A stretch of DNA of 64,000 bases from CAXBNB01 sp049115735 (GCA_049115735.1 JAGDZP010000039.1:1-64000), one strand, 5' to 3'. Counted from the stretch's first letter, positions 1 to 9,246 are shown. The notes: a model not told the origin generated them from the sequence alone. A program made the numbers and translations.

Positions 1-56
1 TTATCTTGGACAGCATTGACTTTTCTTAACTTGTAACCAGCTTAATAATCGAACTG

Positions 57-1151
57 TTGATACCTCCTGCCACCAAAAGAAACATAAACCGTATCATTCC
101 CTTTGGGGTTATCTGGCTCGTTTTCACGATAGTTTATCTGCTGCTGGAAAAAGGGCTACTTGGACAATTGGATCAATACCCTTCAACTGGCAATCCCTAT
201 AATTTTAGAGACAACCTCTTTATTACTTCTGTTTTTGCTACCCTATCTGGATTAGCTTTAGGAATGGTTGAAATACTCTATTTGAACATTATTTTTCAAA
301 AGAAGAGTTTGGCCGCAAAAATCTCTTACAAAACAACCATTTATGTTTTAGTATTACTACTGTTTCTTATTGGAAATACGATTATCAGCAACATGGTCAG
401 GTTACACTTAGGAGTGTTCGATGAACAGGTCTGGAAGAATGTATGGACTTTTTTTAACAGTTTCGCCTTCTTGAGTGTGGAGATTTATGTGGCAATGATT
501 ATTGGTCTCTCTCTCTTTTATTCGGAAGTTAGCGAGAATCTTGGACAAGGGGTTCTAAGAAATTTCTTCACTGGCAAATATCATTCACCCACCGAAGAAG
601 AAAGGGTATTCATGTTTTTGGATATGAAATCCTCAACAACCATCGCTGAAAAACTTGGGCATGTGAAATATTTTGAGCTATTGAAGCAGTATTACGCTGC
701 TTTGTCCAACCCCATAGTGAACCACTATGGAGAAATCTACCAGTATGTAGGCGATGAGGTTGTAGTTAGCTGGAAGTTGAAAAAGGGCTTAAAAAACAAC
801 AATTGTATCCAGTGCTTCTTTGCCATGAAGGAATCACTAGAAAAACAAGTAAGGAGACTCCAAGTATCATACGGAGTAGCCCCAACCTTCAAGGCTGGCA
901 TTCATTATGGGCTGGTGACTACAGGAGAAATAGGTGTATTAAAGAAAGAGATCATCTTTACCGGAGACGTGCTCAACACAACCGCTCGCATTCAATCCAT
1001 GTGCAATACCTATCAAACCGACATCCTAATTTCAGGGCAATTATTACAAAAACTTAGCCTGGATACTGAGTATCATATTCGTGAACTTGGAGAAACGCAA
1101 TTAAGAGGAAAAGATGAGAAAATTCAGCTTTTTACTTTGAGGAAAACCTGA
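57..1151 (+). CDS. Membrane-bound class III adenylate/guanylate cyclase
   Basis: Predicted to make cyclic AMP or GMP from ATP or GTP at the inner membrane. The N-terminal half has about four hydrophobic helices (roughly residues 11-29, 53-78, 90-112 and 130-152). A cyclase catalytic domain follows from about residue 182. Both metal-binding aspartates are visible, in FLDMKSST near residue 190 and YVGDEVVVSW near 234. The transition-state Asn/Arg pair lies in GDVLNTTARIQ near 302-312, so the enzyme looks active. The substrate base is not decided by what I can see. The start is TTG: the frame is closed by a stop at 27-29 and the first in-frame ATG lies deep inside the membrane region. It stands alone and converges on the nucleotidyltransferase gene. 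Confidence 0.85.
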   Translation: MIPPATKRNINRIIPFGVIWLVFTIVYLLLEKGLLGQLDQYPSTGNPYNFRDNLFITSVFATLSGLALGMVEILYLNIIFQKKSLAAKISYKTTIYVLVLLLFLIGNTIISNMVRLHLGVFDEQVWKNVWTFFNSFAFLSVEIYVAMIIGLSLFYSEVSENLGQGVLRNFFTGKYHSPTEEERVFMFLDMKSSTTIAEKLGHVKYFELLKQYYAALSNPIVNHYGEIYQYVGDEVVVSWKLKKGLKNNNCIQCFFAMKESLEKQVRRLQVSYGVAPTFKAGIHYGLVTTGEIGVLKKEIIFTGDVLNTTARIQSMCNTYQTDILISGQLLQKLSLDTEYHIRELGETQLRGKDEKIQLFTLRKT

Positions 1152-1655
1152 TTATTTCAAACCATGGATTCGCTTCAACTCAATAATATCTCTCTTATCA
1201 ATTTCCCTATTTACAGCCTCTTTGTTTGCAATAAGGTCAGCTAAGTTGATAATATTCAATCGGTTACCATCTAATGTAACGTTTTTTGATGCCGACAGAC
1301 TGCCTGCAAAAGAATCCAGCCCCTTCATTTGGGGAAGAAATTCAGCTTTAAAATTACCAAACGGAATCCTGAGATAGGTTTTAGTTGGGTCAAAAACAAT
1401 GTTTTCTAACCTAGTAGTATCAATTCCAGATTTTTTTAAAGCGCGAGTCAAATTGATGAAATTGGAGTTTGTAGGGTTGTACCATACATCTACATCATTT
1501 GATAACTGAGGGGAAGTCAGATCGAAACTGCCAGATACTCGTTGATACCCATAGAAACCTACAGCGATCCCACCGATAATCATATATTCAACCTCATATT
1601 CGTTGAGATTAGAACATAAAAACTGAAGAGATTGCCTTATCTCATTACTTATCAT
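1152..1655 (-). CDS. Small nucleotidyltransferase-fold protein (AbiEii/DUF6036-like)
   Basis: A 167-residue protein with the signature of minimal nucleotidyltransferases: an IGGIAVGFYG glycine motif near residue 28 and NDVDVWYN near 52-59, giving the D-x-D metal pair. FKAEFL near residue 103 could carry the third acidic residue. Such domains occur in type IV toxin-antitoxin toxins (AbiEii), MNT/HEPN pairs and uncharacterised DUF6036 proteins. The sequence does not show which applies. The gene overlaps the end of a 66-codon ORF by 11 bases, so the two are probably translated together. The family call is fairly secure; the substrate and a toxin role are inference. Confidence 0.7.
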   Translation of the reverse strand: MISNEIRQSLQFLCSNLNEYEVEYMIIGGIAVGFYGYQRVSGSFDLTSPQLSNDVDVWYNPTNSNFINLTRALKKSGIDTTRLENIVFDPTKTYLRIPFGNFKAEFLPQMKGLDSFAGSLSASKNVTLDGNRLNIINLADLIANKEAVNREIDKRDIIELKRIHGLK

Positions 1656-1845
1656 TTTTAATAAAATATAAGTCTATCCATTCTATATCATCTTTAGGCT
1701 CGGGGTTATCAGTATTCAGCGAAGACATTGCCGCCTTAAAATCCATAACTTCAAGGGTCAATATTAATGCCTCCACCTCATCAAGTGGTTTGATTGTATC
1801 GGCCTTTTTGTGCTTAATATCAGTATAGATGTCAACAGTATGCAT
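1645..1845 (-). CDS. Small hypothetical partner of the nucleotidyltransferase
   Basis: A 66-residue acidic protein with no family I recognise. It starts at an ATG and ends 11 bases inside the nucleotidyltransferase gene. It has no signal peptide or membrane helix. The middle (IKPLDEVEALILTLEV) could form an amphipathic helix. A promoter-like TATTTTTG box lies just upstream (1860-1867, minus). Its size, order and overlap resemble antitoxin-toxin or MNT-type pairs, but that is context only. Confidence 0.5.
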   Translation of the reverse strand: MHTVDIYTDIKHKKADTIKPLDEVEALILTLEVMDFKAAMSSLNTDNPEPKDDIEWIDLYFIKNDK

Positions 1846-1859
1846 GGCGTATTATTTGA

Positions 1860-1892
1860 CAAAAATAGAATATTACAGGCAATTTCATCAAA
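1860..1892 (-). promoter_or_regulatory. Bacteroidota-type promoter for the nucleotidyltransferase pair
   Basis: On the minus strand TTTG (1892-1889) is followed after 21 bases by TATTTTTG (1867-1860), a perfect TAnnTTTG -7 box. The spacer is two bases longer than the usual 19. The box ends 15 bases before the ATG at 1845. Confidence 0.4.
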
Positions 1893-1911
1893 AGCTATAT
1901 CAGAGTATAAA

Positions 1912-1941
1912 AAAAGCGAAAGAATTTCTCCCTTCGCTTTT
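1912..1941 (-). terminator. Rho-independent terminator after leuB
   Basis: Perfect 9-bp stem (AAAAGCGAA at 1912-1920 pairing with TTCGCTTTT at 1933-1941) with a 12-base loop. On the minus strand it is followed by a T-rich tract. It lies just beyond the leuB stop and separates the leu operon from the nucleotidyltransferase pair. Confidence 0.75.
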
Positions 1942-1994
1942 CAAATAATGAGCAATCAAAAATGCCCATTGTTAATTTCTAACTGTCTATTGGT

Positions 1995-3050
1995 TTAGAT
2001 GTTTTTCGCCAACCAATCTCCTACTTCTGAGGTTTTGTAAGCTTTGCCCTCGCCAGAAATATCTTCAGTTACATATTCTTCTTCTAAAGACTTGGTCACT
2101 ACGTCTCTTACAGCTTGTGCCTCTTCCAATAAGTCAAGTGATTCTAGGAGCATAGCAGCAGAAAGCACAGTTGCTAATGGATTGGCAATGTCTTTTCCAG
2201 CGGCTTGAGGATAAGAACCATGAATTGGTTCAAAAACTGAAGTCTCGCGTCCAACAGACGCTGACGGCAACAGCCCCATAGAACCTGTGATGACAGACGC
2301 CTCGTCGGATAGGATATCTCCAAACATGTTCTCCGTTACCATCACGTCGAATTTCTTCGGCCACTGGATCAATTGCATGGCAGCATTATCCACCAACATG
2401 TAATCAGTTTCAATATCATCGTATTCCTGCTCCACTCTCTGAGCAACTTCTCTCCAAAGTCTGGATGAAGCCAACACGTTCGCTTTATCTACTACTGTCA
2501 CTCTTTTGTTTCTTTTACCAGCATAAACATATGCCAGCTTGAGAATTCTCTCAATTTCTTCTACGGTGTACACACAAGTATCAAAAGCAGAATTCAAATC
2601 CTCTGACCTTCCTCTTGCGCCGAAATAGATACCTCCAGTCAGCTCTCTGATCACTACAAGGTCAGCACCCTCTACTATATCAGTTCTAAGAGGACTTTTG
2701 TGTATTAAGGAAGGAAATGTAGCGACAGGTCTGATATTGGCATACAAACCCAATTTTTGTCTCATTCCAAGCAGACCTTGCTCAGGTCTCACTTTGGCCT
2801 TCGGGTTGTTATCGTATTTTGGGTCCCCAATGGCACCAAACAAAACTGCATCAGAGTTCATACAAACTTCGTGAGTTTCATCCGGGTAAGGATTACCAGT
2901 TTCATCAATCGCAATGGCTCCAACCAACGCTTCCGTATAGTTAAAGTTGTGTCCAAACTTTGCCCCAACAGCGTCCATTACTTTTATTGCCTGCTCTACT
3001 ATTTCAGGCCCAATGCCGTCACCGGCTAAGACTCCAATCTTAAAATCCAT
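1995..3050 (-). CDS. leuB: 3-isopropylmalate dehydrogenase
   Basis: Catalyses the NAD-dependent oxidation and decarboxylation of 3-isopropylmalate to 2-oxoisocaproate in leucine synthesis, in the cytoplasm. The 351-residue length is typical. Visible family features are the N-terminal GDGIGPEIV motif, the ELTGGIYFG segment near residue 138, the conserved VDKANVL lysine region, and the metal-binding FGDILSDEAS motif near 244. FEPIHGSYPQAAGKDIANP lies in the cofactor region. It is the last gene of a four-gene operon and is followed by a terminator. The start is an ATG 81 bases after the upstream stop. Identification is secure. Confidence 0.97.
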   Translation of the reverse strand: MDFKIGVLAGDGIGPEIVEQAIKVMDAVGAKFGHNFNYTEALVGAIAIDETGNPYPDETHEVCMNSDAVLFGAIGDPKYDNNPKAKVRPEQGLLGMRQKLGLYANIRPVATFPSLIHKSPLRTDIVEGADLVVIRELTGGIYFGARGRSEDLNSAFDTCVYTVEEIERILKLAYVYAGKRNKRVTVVDKANVLASSRLWREVAQRVEQEYDDIETDYMLVDNAAMQLIQWPKKFDVMVTENMFGDILSDEASVITGSMGLLPSASVGRETSVFEPIHGSYPQAAGKDIANPLATVLSAAMLLESLDLLEEAQAVRDVVTKSLEEEYVTEDISGEGKAYKTSEVGDWLAKNI

Positions 3051-3131
3051 TTTTCTATTTTTATTTAATCGTTTTTCTACTTTATAATCCTACAACCCTC
3101 AGTTTCCGACTTCCTGCTCTCTGCTTCAAGC

Positions 3132-4643
3132 TTATTTACTTTCTAAAATATTCAACATTTTGATGGTGGCCTTTATAGCTGCTACCGTTTGATCAGGATC
3201 AAGTCCACGGGTTTTAAACTTCTGACCATTCTCCCAGGTAATGGTGGTAATCACCAATGCATCGGTATTTCCACCTGGAGGGATATGCACTTCATAATCC
3301 ACCAACCTAGGTAGTGCCCGATCCAATTTCTGATATATCTCACCCAGGGAGTTCATGAAGGCATCATACTGTCCATCACCTGATGCCGTCTGCTCATAGG
3401 TAGTGCCATCAATCTCTACCGAAAGAGTAGCCATGGACTTAAGCCCCTGAGCAACTGACAAAGAATAATTCTTTATCTGAACAGTCTGATCTACCGCTCT
3501 TGTCCCTAGAATATCTTTGATGATAAAAGGCAGGTCCTCTTTCGTGATAGACTCCTTTTTATCCCCAAGCTCAATAATTCGTTGGGTTAGTTTTTTGGTT
3601 TCTTCTTTGCTGAGTTCAATTCCCAATTCGTCAAGGTTCTTTTGAATGCTTGACTTGCCAGACATCTTTCCCAGTGCATAGGTATAAGTTCTTCCAAATC
3701 TACCAGGTTCCAGTGCAGTCTTGTATAGGTTGTCTTTGGAATCTCCATCAGCGTGGATGCCACTGGTTTGGGTAAAAACAAATTCACCGATCAATGGTTT
3801 GTTTTGAGGAATCCGAACTCCGGAAAATGATTCGACCACTTTACTTACTTTATAAAGCTTAGTCTCGTCTATATTCAGATCCATTTTCAGATGATCCTTC
3901 ACCACTCCTATCACACTCGACAAAGGAACATTTCCAGCCCTTTCCCCAAGTCCATTCAAAGTAGTGTGAATACAATGAACGCCAGACTTCACAGCTTCAA
4001 AAGCATTGGCCGCCGAGAGATCATAGTCATTGTGCGCATGGTAGTCAAACTTCATATTTGGAAATCTGTTCACCATATCTTTACAAAACTTACCTGTATC
4101 TTGATGGTTCAGTATACCAAGCGTGTCCGGAAGCATAATTCGCGTTACACTGGTATCTGCAAGGCCTGCGATAATCTGGTAAACATATTCCGGTGAATCG
4201 ACCATACCATTTGACCAATCCTCGAGGTAGATATTCACCTCAATGCCCAATTCATCCGCAAAGGCTATGGTTTTTTTGATGTCGGCCAGATGCTCCTCTG
4301 GCGTTTTTCGAAGCTGCTTTTGACAGTGCTTTAATGAACCCTTGCAAAGCAAGTTGTCCACCTTACCGCCAGCATCTTTGATCCACTTGAGGGATATATC
4401 TCCATCCACAAATCCGAGCACTTCCACTTTCCCTTCATAGCCGTTCTGGTTTGCCCAATCGAATATCTTCTTTGCTCCAGCAAATTCTCCCTCCGATACC
4501 CTGGCTGAGGCTACCTCTATTCTATCTATCTTCAGTTCCTCAAGCAACAACTGCGCAATACTCAACTTCTCCCCTTCAGTAAAAGAGACACCAGATGTCT
4601 GTTCGCCATCTCTAAGTGTAGTATCGAGGATTTCTAAAGCCAT
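3132..4643 (-). CDS. leuA: 2-isopropylmalate synthase (citramalate synthase-like subfamily)
   Basis: Condenses acetyl-CoA with a 2-oxoacid, most likely 2-oxoisovalerate, as the committed step of leucine synthesis. The 503-residue protein opens with ILDTTLRDGEQTSGVSF, the DRE-TIM catalytic signature. It carries the HAHNDYDLS metal-binding histidines near residue 204 and SGIHADGDSK near 293. A C-terminal regulatory domain follows from about residue 385, the usual site of leucine feedback. The sequence belongs to the shorter branch shared with (R)-citramalate synthases, so cimA activity cannot be excluded. Its place between leuD and leuB argues for the leucine role. Confidence 0.85.
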   Translation of the reverse strand: MALEILDTTLRDGEQTSGVSFTEGEKLSIAQLLLEELKIDRIEVASARVSEGEFAGAKKIFDWANQNGYEGKVEVLGFVDGDISLKWIKDAGGKVDNLLCKGSLKHCQKQLRKTPEEHLADIKKTIAFADELGIEVNIYLEDWSNGMVDSPEYVYQIIAGLADTSVTRIMLPDTLGILNHQDTGKFCKDMVNRFPNMKFDYHAHNDYDLSAANAFEAVKSGVHCIHTTLNGLGERAGNVPLSSVIGVVKDHLKMDLNIDETKLYKVSKVVESFSGVRIPQNKPLIGEFVFTQTSGIHADGDSKDNLYKTALEPGRFGRTYTYALGKMSGKSSIQKNLDELGIELSKEETKKLTQRIIELGDKKESITKEDLPFIIKDILGTRAVDQTVQIKNYSLSVAQGLKSMATLSVEIDGTTYEQTASGDGQYDAFMNSLGEIYQKLDRALPRLVDYEVHIPPGGNTDALVITTITWENGQKFKTRGLDPDQTVAAIKATIKMLNILESK

Positions 4644-4738
4644 TTATTAGAACAAAGATTTTTAGATAAAAGACTTAAGACTGAACGACCTAAGCAAAAT
4701 ATCTTATTGTTAACTTTTAATTGATCATTGTCAATTGA

Positions 4739-5335
4739 CTACAAAGGAGTGTCTGCTGCGAATGCTTCTATGTCACCTTTCATATTTTGCAAATAATCGA
4801 TATCATCAAATCCATTCAGCATGTTGTCTTTTTTATATCCGTTGATATCGAAACTCTCCTGTTCTCCGGTAGTGGCGATAGTAACGGTCTGATCCGGAAG
4901 GTTTACATCAAATTCAGCCTTTGGATCTGCTTCAATTGCCCTGAACACTTTTTCGGCAAATTCTTCACTGACCTGAACAGGTAGCACGCCAATGTTCAGG
5001 CAGTTGTTTTTGAAAATGTCCGCAAAGAAGCTAGAGATCACGCATCTAAATCCGTAATCATATACACCCCATGCTGCATGCTCTCTTGAAGAACCTGATC
5101 CAAAGTTTCTTCCTCCGACAAGGATTTTACCTCCGTAAAGAGGATTGTTCAACACAAAATCTTTTTTAGGAGTATCATCACCATTGTATCTCCAATCACG
5201 GAAAAGGTTATCACCAAATCCTTTACGTTCAGTTGCCTTCAAAAAACGAGCAGGCATAATCTGATCTGTATCCACATTCTCTATAGGCAATGGAACTGCG
5301 GTACTTTTTAATGTTTCAAATTTATCGTAAGCCAT
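4739..5335 (-). CDS. leuD: 3-isopropylmalate dehydratase small subunit
   Basis: Small subunit of the LeuCD isomerase that converts 2- to 3-isopropylmalate. It has NVDTDQIMPARFLK near the N-terminus and the swivelling-domain GRNFGSGSSREHAAWG loop near residues 80-95, both diagnostic. An in-frame TTG at 5356 would add seven residues (MTKKHNK). The ATG at 5335, giving MAYDKFETL, matches the usual family start and is preferred, for 198 residues. It lies downstream of leuC across a 119-base spacer rich in GTCGAC-like words. Confidence 0.95.
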   Translation of the reverse strand: MAYDKFETLKSTAVPLPIENVDTDQIMPARFLKATERKGFGDNLFRDWRYNGDDTPKKDFVLNNPLYGGKILVGGRNFGSGSSREHAAWGVYDYGFRCVISSFFADIFKNNCLNIGVLPVQVSEEFAEKVFRAIEADPKAEFDVNLPDQTVTIATTGEQESFDINGYKKDNMLNGFDDIDYLQNMKGDIEAFAADTPL

Positions 5336-5349
5336 TTTATTATGTTTTT

Positions 5350-5454
5350 TGGTCAACAGTCGAGAGTCAACTGTAGTTACTGGTCAAACATGTCAATTTT
5401 AATACTTTGTTTATTAATATCGGTAGTCCGTCGACAGTGGACGGTAGACAACAA
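5350..5454. repeat. GTCGAC-word spacer between leuC and leuD
   Basis: This spacer holds several degenerate copies of a GTCGACAGT/ACTGT word: GTCAACAGTCGAGAGTCAAC near 5353, and a second cluster near 5427-5450 with a short CCGTC/GACGG inverted repeat. It codes for nothing. The neighbouring spacers at 3051-3131 and 4644-4738 are similar in length but share the words only faintly. Confidence 0.4.
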
Positions 5455-6849
5455 TTACATTAAATCCCTCGGATCCGTCACCTTCCCCATCACGGCACTT
5501 GCTGCAGCCACCATTGGACTTGCAAGAAGTGTTCTTGATCCTGGACCCTGTCTTCCTTCAAAGTTTCTATTTGAAGTACTCACTGATACTTTACCTGCTG
5601 GAATTTTATCATCGTTCATGGCCAGACAAGCCGAACAGCCTGGCTCTCTCAGAACAAACCCTGCAATTTCTATTATATCTAATAGGCCTTCTTCTTTGAT
5701 AGCCGCTTCCACTTTATGTGAACCAGGCACCAACCAAGCCGTTACGTTATCAGCTTTCTTTCTTCCCTTCACGATTGATGCAAAATCTCTAAAGTCTTCA
5801 ATCCTTCCATTCGTGCAACTGCCAACAAATACATAGTCAATTGATTTACCAATCATGGAATCACCTTCGTTGAAGTCCATATAGCCCAAAGACTTTTTGT
5901 AAGTCTCTACTCCTCCTTCTACATTTTCTGCCTGAGGAATGCTATTGGAGATACCCATTCCCATTCCTGGGTTGGTTCCGTATGTTATCATTGGCTCTAT
6001 TGCCGAACCATCAAAATTCAATTCCTTATCGAATACAGCACCATCATCCGTTTTCAGAGTCTCCCAGTATTTCATGGCTTTATCCCATGCCTCTCCCGAT
6101 GGAGTAAACTCACGGCCTTTGATGTACTCAAATGTTTTTTCGTCCGGAGCGATCATACCTCCACGAGCACCCATCTCTATACTTAGGTTGCAGACAGTCA
6201 TACGACCTTCCATGGTCATATTCCTGAATACCTCTCCAGCATATTCTACAAAGTAGCCTGTCGCTCCAGATGTAGTCAATTGAGAAATGATGAATAACGC
6301 AACATCCTTAGGAGTCACTCCTTTTTGAAGTTGACCATCGATATTGATTCTCATTTTCTTCGGCTTAGGCTGCATGATACACTGGGTAGCCAGCACCATC
6401 TCAACTTCAGAGGTGCCGATACCAAAAGCAATAGCTCCAAATGCACCGTGAGTAGAGGTATGCGAATCACCACAAACAATTGTCGCTCCGGGAAGTGTTA
6501 TCCCATATTCAGGTCCTACTACATGGACAATTCCATTTTTCTCATGCCCGAGTCCCCAGTGACTGATGCCATGTTCTTTGGAATTTTCCTCCAATGCTCT
6601 TAACTGATTGGCTGACAATGGATCTTCAACAGGGAGATGTTGATTGATTGTTGGGGTGTTATGGTCGGCGGTAGCAAAAGTCCTATTAGGATGCAGTACG
6701 CCAATACCCCTATTCTTCAATCCCAAAAATGCCACCGGACTCGTCACTTCATGCACCATGTGACGGTCAATAAAAAACACATCTGGTCCATCTTCTATTT
6801 TGCGAACCACGTGTGAGTCCCACACTTTGTCAAACAACGTATTACCCAT
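5455..6849 (-). CDS. leuC: 3-isopropylmalate dehydratase large subunit
   Basis: Aconitase-fold [4Fe-4S] subunit of isopropylmalate isomerase. The 464-residue length is standard. The cluster cysteines are visible in VFVGSCTNGRIEDF near residue 345 and EPGCSACLAMN near 405-415. The substrate-binding region VCGDSHTSTHGAFG lies near residue 125. It starts at an ATG and is the first gene of leuC-leuD-leuA-leuB. A perfect -7 box (TAGTTTTG, minus strand 6929-6922) lies about 70 bases upstream, without a clear -33 element. No ilv genes adjoin the cluster. Confidence 0.97.
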   Translation of the reverse strand: MGNTLFDKVWDSHVVRKIEDGPDVFFIDRHMVHEVTSPVAFLGLKNRGIGVLHPNRTFATADHNTPTINQHLPVEDPLSANQLRALEENSKEHGISHWGLGHEKNGIVHVVGPEYGITLPGATIVCGDSHTSTHGAFGAIAFGIGTSEVEMVLATQCIMQPKPKKMRINIDGQLQKGVTPKDVALFIISQLTTSGATGYFVEYAGEVFRNMTMEGRMTVCNLSIEMGARGGMIAPDEKTFEYIKGREFTPSGEAWDKAMKYWETLKTDDGAVFDKELNFDGSAIEPMITYGTNPGMGMGISNSIPQAENVEGGVETYKKSLGYMDFNEGDSMIGKSIDYVFVGSCTNGRIEDFRDFASIVKGRKKADNVTAWLVPGSHKVEAAIKEEGLLDIIEIAGFVLREPGCSACLAMNDDKIPAGKVSVSTSNRNFEGRQGPGSRTLLASPMVAAASAVMGKVTDPRDLM

Positions 6850-6921
6850 GATTATTTATTCCTTCAAATTGTAATGTGAAAATTTTGTTGTGTCCGGAAA
6901 AATGTATTCCCAAACGGGCGG

Positions 6922-6929
6922 CAAAACTA
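6922..6929 (-). promoter_or_regulatory. Possible -7 box for the leu operon
   Basis: TAGTTTTG on the minus strand fits the Bacteroidota TAnnTTTG consensus and sits in the 295-base divergent region upstream of leuC. No TTTG is present at the expected -33 spacing. I see no leucine-rich leader peptide or T-box structure in the rest of 6850-7144. Confidence 0.3.
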
Positions 6930-7144
6930 ACGATTTCTTGCTAATCTTAATAGCTATTCATCGAATTAATGGTTTCTGATTCAATGGAATAAGCTATTCA
7001 CTGAACGATGGAACGAACAAGACAAATTCTGACATCACTAACGCATGAAGTTTGTTCCCTGATCCAAAAACACAGATCAGGTAGATCAGCTTATAGATTA
7101 TTCAAATTTCCACTTTTTGAAGCAATTAGCTATTTTGGCAACTT

Positions 7145-8248
7145 ATGACTACCAAGAAACTATTTCACCAAATCCATTTATGGTTAGGGGTAATTATCGG
7201 CATACTCTTTTTCATCATTGCCTTTTCCGGGGCTATCCTTAGTTGGCAGCCAGAGTTGAAATCCATTGTTTTCAAACAGAAAATTGATATTCAAAACAAG
7301 CCTTTCGTTTTACCTTCTGATCTGAAGAAAACAATGGATGCCGAATTTCCTAAAGGCGACTATCGCACAGCCTTTTTCAGGGATAAGGACAGAACCTGTG
7401 AAGTTTTGCTATACGGTCAGGGCACTTATTATATCGCTCAGCTCAACCCATATACAGCTGAGTTAATTCACTTGCAAGATATGAATAAGGGGTGGCTAAG
7501 TGTGGTAGTAAAGCTACACCGCAACCTTATGCTAGGTAAATTCGGAAGACAAGTGGTTCATTGGGTAACACTGGCCTTTCTGGTTCTAATGATTACAGGG
7601 TTGGTTATTTGGTGGCCAGTGAACAAATCAGGCGCAAAAGACAGGCTCACCCTGAAATGGGGAGTCTCACCCAAAAAACTAAATTATGACTTACACAATG
7701 TGCTTGGGTTTTATGCTACATGGATTTCTATTTTTGCTGTTGTCACAGGTTTATTCTGGGGCTTTGAAATGGTGAAAGGCAGTTTGAAATATGTCACAGG
7801 AGAAACGGGTGTCGTTTACGAAAAGCCAAAATCCGAAGTGGTTGTTGATAGAAAAGAGACGAATCAATTTAAGATTATGGATAGTCTGACCTTGGTTTAT
7901 AGAAATAAATATCCCACTCTATATTTCAGGATTAGTAACCCTCACACCGAGGATGATCCCATAAGGGCTGTATTGATAAAACCTGGCGCTATGGGTGAAG
8001 CAAACATGCATTTCTATCACAATAGATATACGGGTGAGGAAATAAGAGGAAATTTCATGCACGGTCCAGGCGACCAGATTAGCACTTATGAAAGACTACA
8101 TAGTATGGTCTATGATATTCACTTTGGAAGTATCGCAGGATTCCCCGGAAGGCTTCTGGTGTTTTTTGCAACACTCATAGCCTCCTCCCTTCCAATTACG
8201 GGTTTTATCGTTTGGCTAGGAAAAAGAAAAAGTAGCCAGGCCGCCTGA
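7145..8248 (+). CDS. PepSY-associated TM helix protein
   Basis: Inner-membrane protein of the PepSY_TM family, often linked to iron or siderophore uptake and sometimes to ferric reduction. Four membrane helices are clear: residues about 12-32, 139-160, 184-207 and 338-358. A large periplasmic loop lies between the first two and another between the last two. Conserved histidines at membrane edges (HQIHLWLG, VKLHRNL, VVHWVT, DLHNVLG) are consistent with haem or metal binding. No TonB-dependent receptor adjoins it, so the substrate is unknown. It is transcribed away from leuC. Confidence 0.85.
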   Translation: MTTKKLFHQIHLWLGVIIGILFFIIAFSGAILSWQPELKSIVFKQKIDIQNKPFVLPSDLKKTMDAEFPKGDYRTAFFRDKDRTCEVLLYGQGTYYIAQLNPYTAELIHLQDMNKGWLSVVVKLHRNLMLGKFGRQVVHWVTLAFLVLMITGLVIWWPVNKSGAKDRLTLKWGVSPKKLNYDLHNVLGFYATWISIFAVVTGLFWGFEMVKGSLKYVTGETGVVYEKPKSEVVVDRKETNQFKIMDSLTLVYRNKYPTLYFRISNPHTEDDPIRAVLIKPGAMGEANMHFYHNRYTGEEIRGNFMHGPGDQISTYERLHSMVYDIHFGSIAGFPGRLLVFFATLIASSLPITGFIVWLGKRKSSQAA

Positions 8249-8264
8249 AGGGTTCCAGTAATTG

Positions 8265-9176
8265 TCAGAATTGAAGTATATAAAAGCCTTCACTTGAGTC
8301 AGAGAAGCAAATGGCCCTATTACCAGATCGATCAGTAACATATACATCATCAATCTCTATATCAGTAGTTTTGATCACCTTGCCCGAGCTTAATTCGATG
8401 GTGCCTAACTTGCCATCTTTGAAGTAGTGAACAAGGCCTTTTTCGTTATCATAAACTCCACTCAAGAAATCGAAAGGTTCAGCCCTTACTTTTGATTCTT
8501 TTAGTTCCAAATCAGGAAGCGAGTAGTATTTGAAAACATTTGGAGTTACGGATAGAATTTCATCCTTACTATCACTAAACAATAATTTGTTCTTATCCAG
8601 GGCACGAGGTGATGTGACAGAACCATCTTCACCTATATCTATTCTTTGATAAAAATCCTTTGCAGCTCGAATGAATGTACTCGGAGTATTCGTCTGGAAA
8701 AACTTACTTGAATACCCTGTAATCGTTTCATTCAATTTACCTGCAGAAATCTTCTTTTGCTCCACCTTGTATGTGACATACCCTTCGAAAATGGATCCAA
8801 AAAAATACTGCCCGTTAGGGTGAATGTAATAGGACGGTGCGTTTACCTTGAACTTTTTTTGGATTTCGACACCATCTTGTTTCAATCTGATAAAAAGGTT
8901 TTTGTCGTTATGTGCAATATAACCCAATGAGCCATCATCCATCAGATTGGCATTCTTTAAATTGGATTTTAGTTCAACGGAAAACACTATTTCATCCTTT
9001 TCATAGTCCCACAGCCGTGCACGTTCAGGAATGCCATCAATCAACCAAACTTTTGAAGTTCCTTCTATCATATATGCGCCCCACACGTCACTAGCGGCAA
9101 TGGATTTGACTATCTCCTGTGAGAATCCGTGGTGGAACATCAGGATTGAAATTATTAAGCTAAAAAGCCCTCTCAT
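8265..9176 (-). CDS. Secreted hypothetical protein
   Basis: A 303-residue protein I cannot assign to a family. The preferred start is the ATG at 9176, which gives a compact signal peptide (MRGLFSLIISILMFHHGFSQ). A TTG at 9197 would add seven residues. The mature part alternates short beta-like stretches with lysine/aspartate turns, for example DVWGAYMIEGTSKVWLIDG, suggesting a beta-propeller or WD-like fold. It converges on the PepSY gene with 16 bases between stops. A perfect 22-base dyad lies 70 bases upstream and may be its operator. Confidence 0.7.
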   Translation of the reverse strand: MRGLFSLIISILMFHHGFSQEIVKSIAASDVWGAYMIEGTSKVWLIDGIPERARLWDYEKDEIVFSVELKSNLKNANLMDDGSLGYIAHNDKNLFIRLKQDGVEIQKKFKVNAPSYYIHPNGQYFFGSIFEGYVTYKVEQKKISAGKLNETITGYSSKFFQTNTPSTFIRAAKDFYQRIDIGEDGSVTSPRALDKNKLLFSDSKDEILSVTPNVFKYYSLPDLELKESKVRAEPFDFLSGVYDNEKGLVHYFKDGKLGTIELSSGKVIKTTDIEIDDVYVTDRSGNRAICFSDSSEGFYILQF

Positions 9177-9246
9177 TTTTAATTTTTTGAAGTTCAAGAT
9201 AATTCACTTGTAGCATACAATTGTGTCGCCTATGTTCACTAACAAC

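Noticed and set aside
803..1057. 84-codon plus-strand frame inside the cyclase gene
   Set aside because: It is an out-of-frame shadow of the conserved cyclase catalytic domain.
6850..7144. T-box or leucine leader upstream of leuC
   Set aside because: No leucine-rich short frame and no T-box-like structure were seen; only a -7 box matches.
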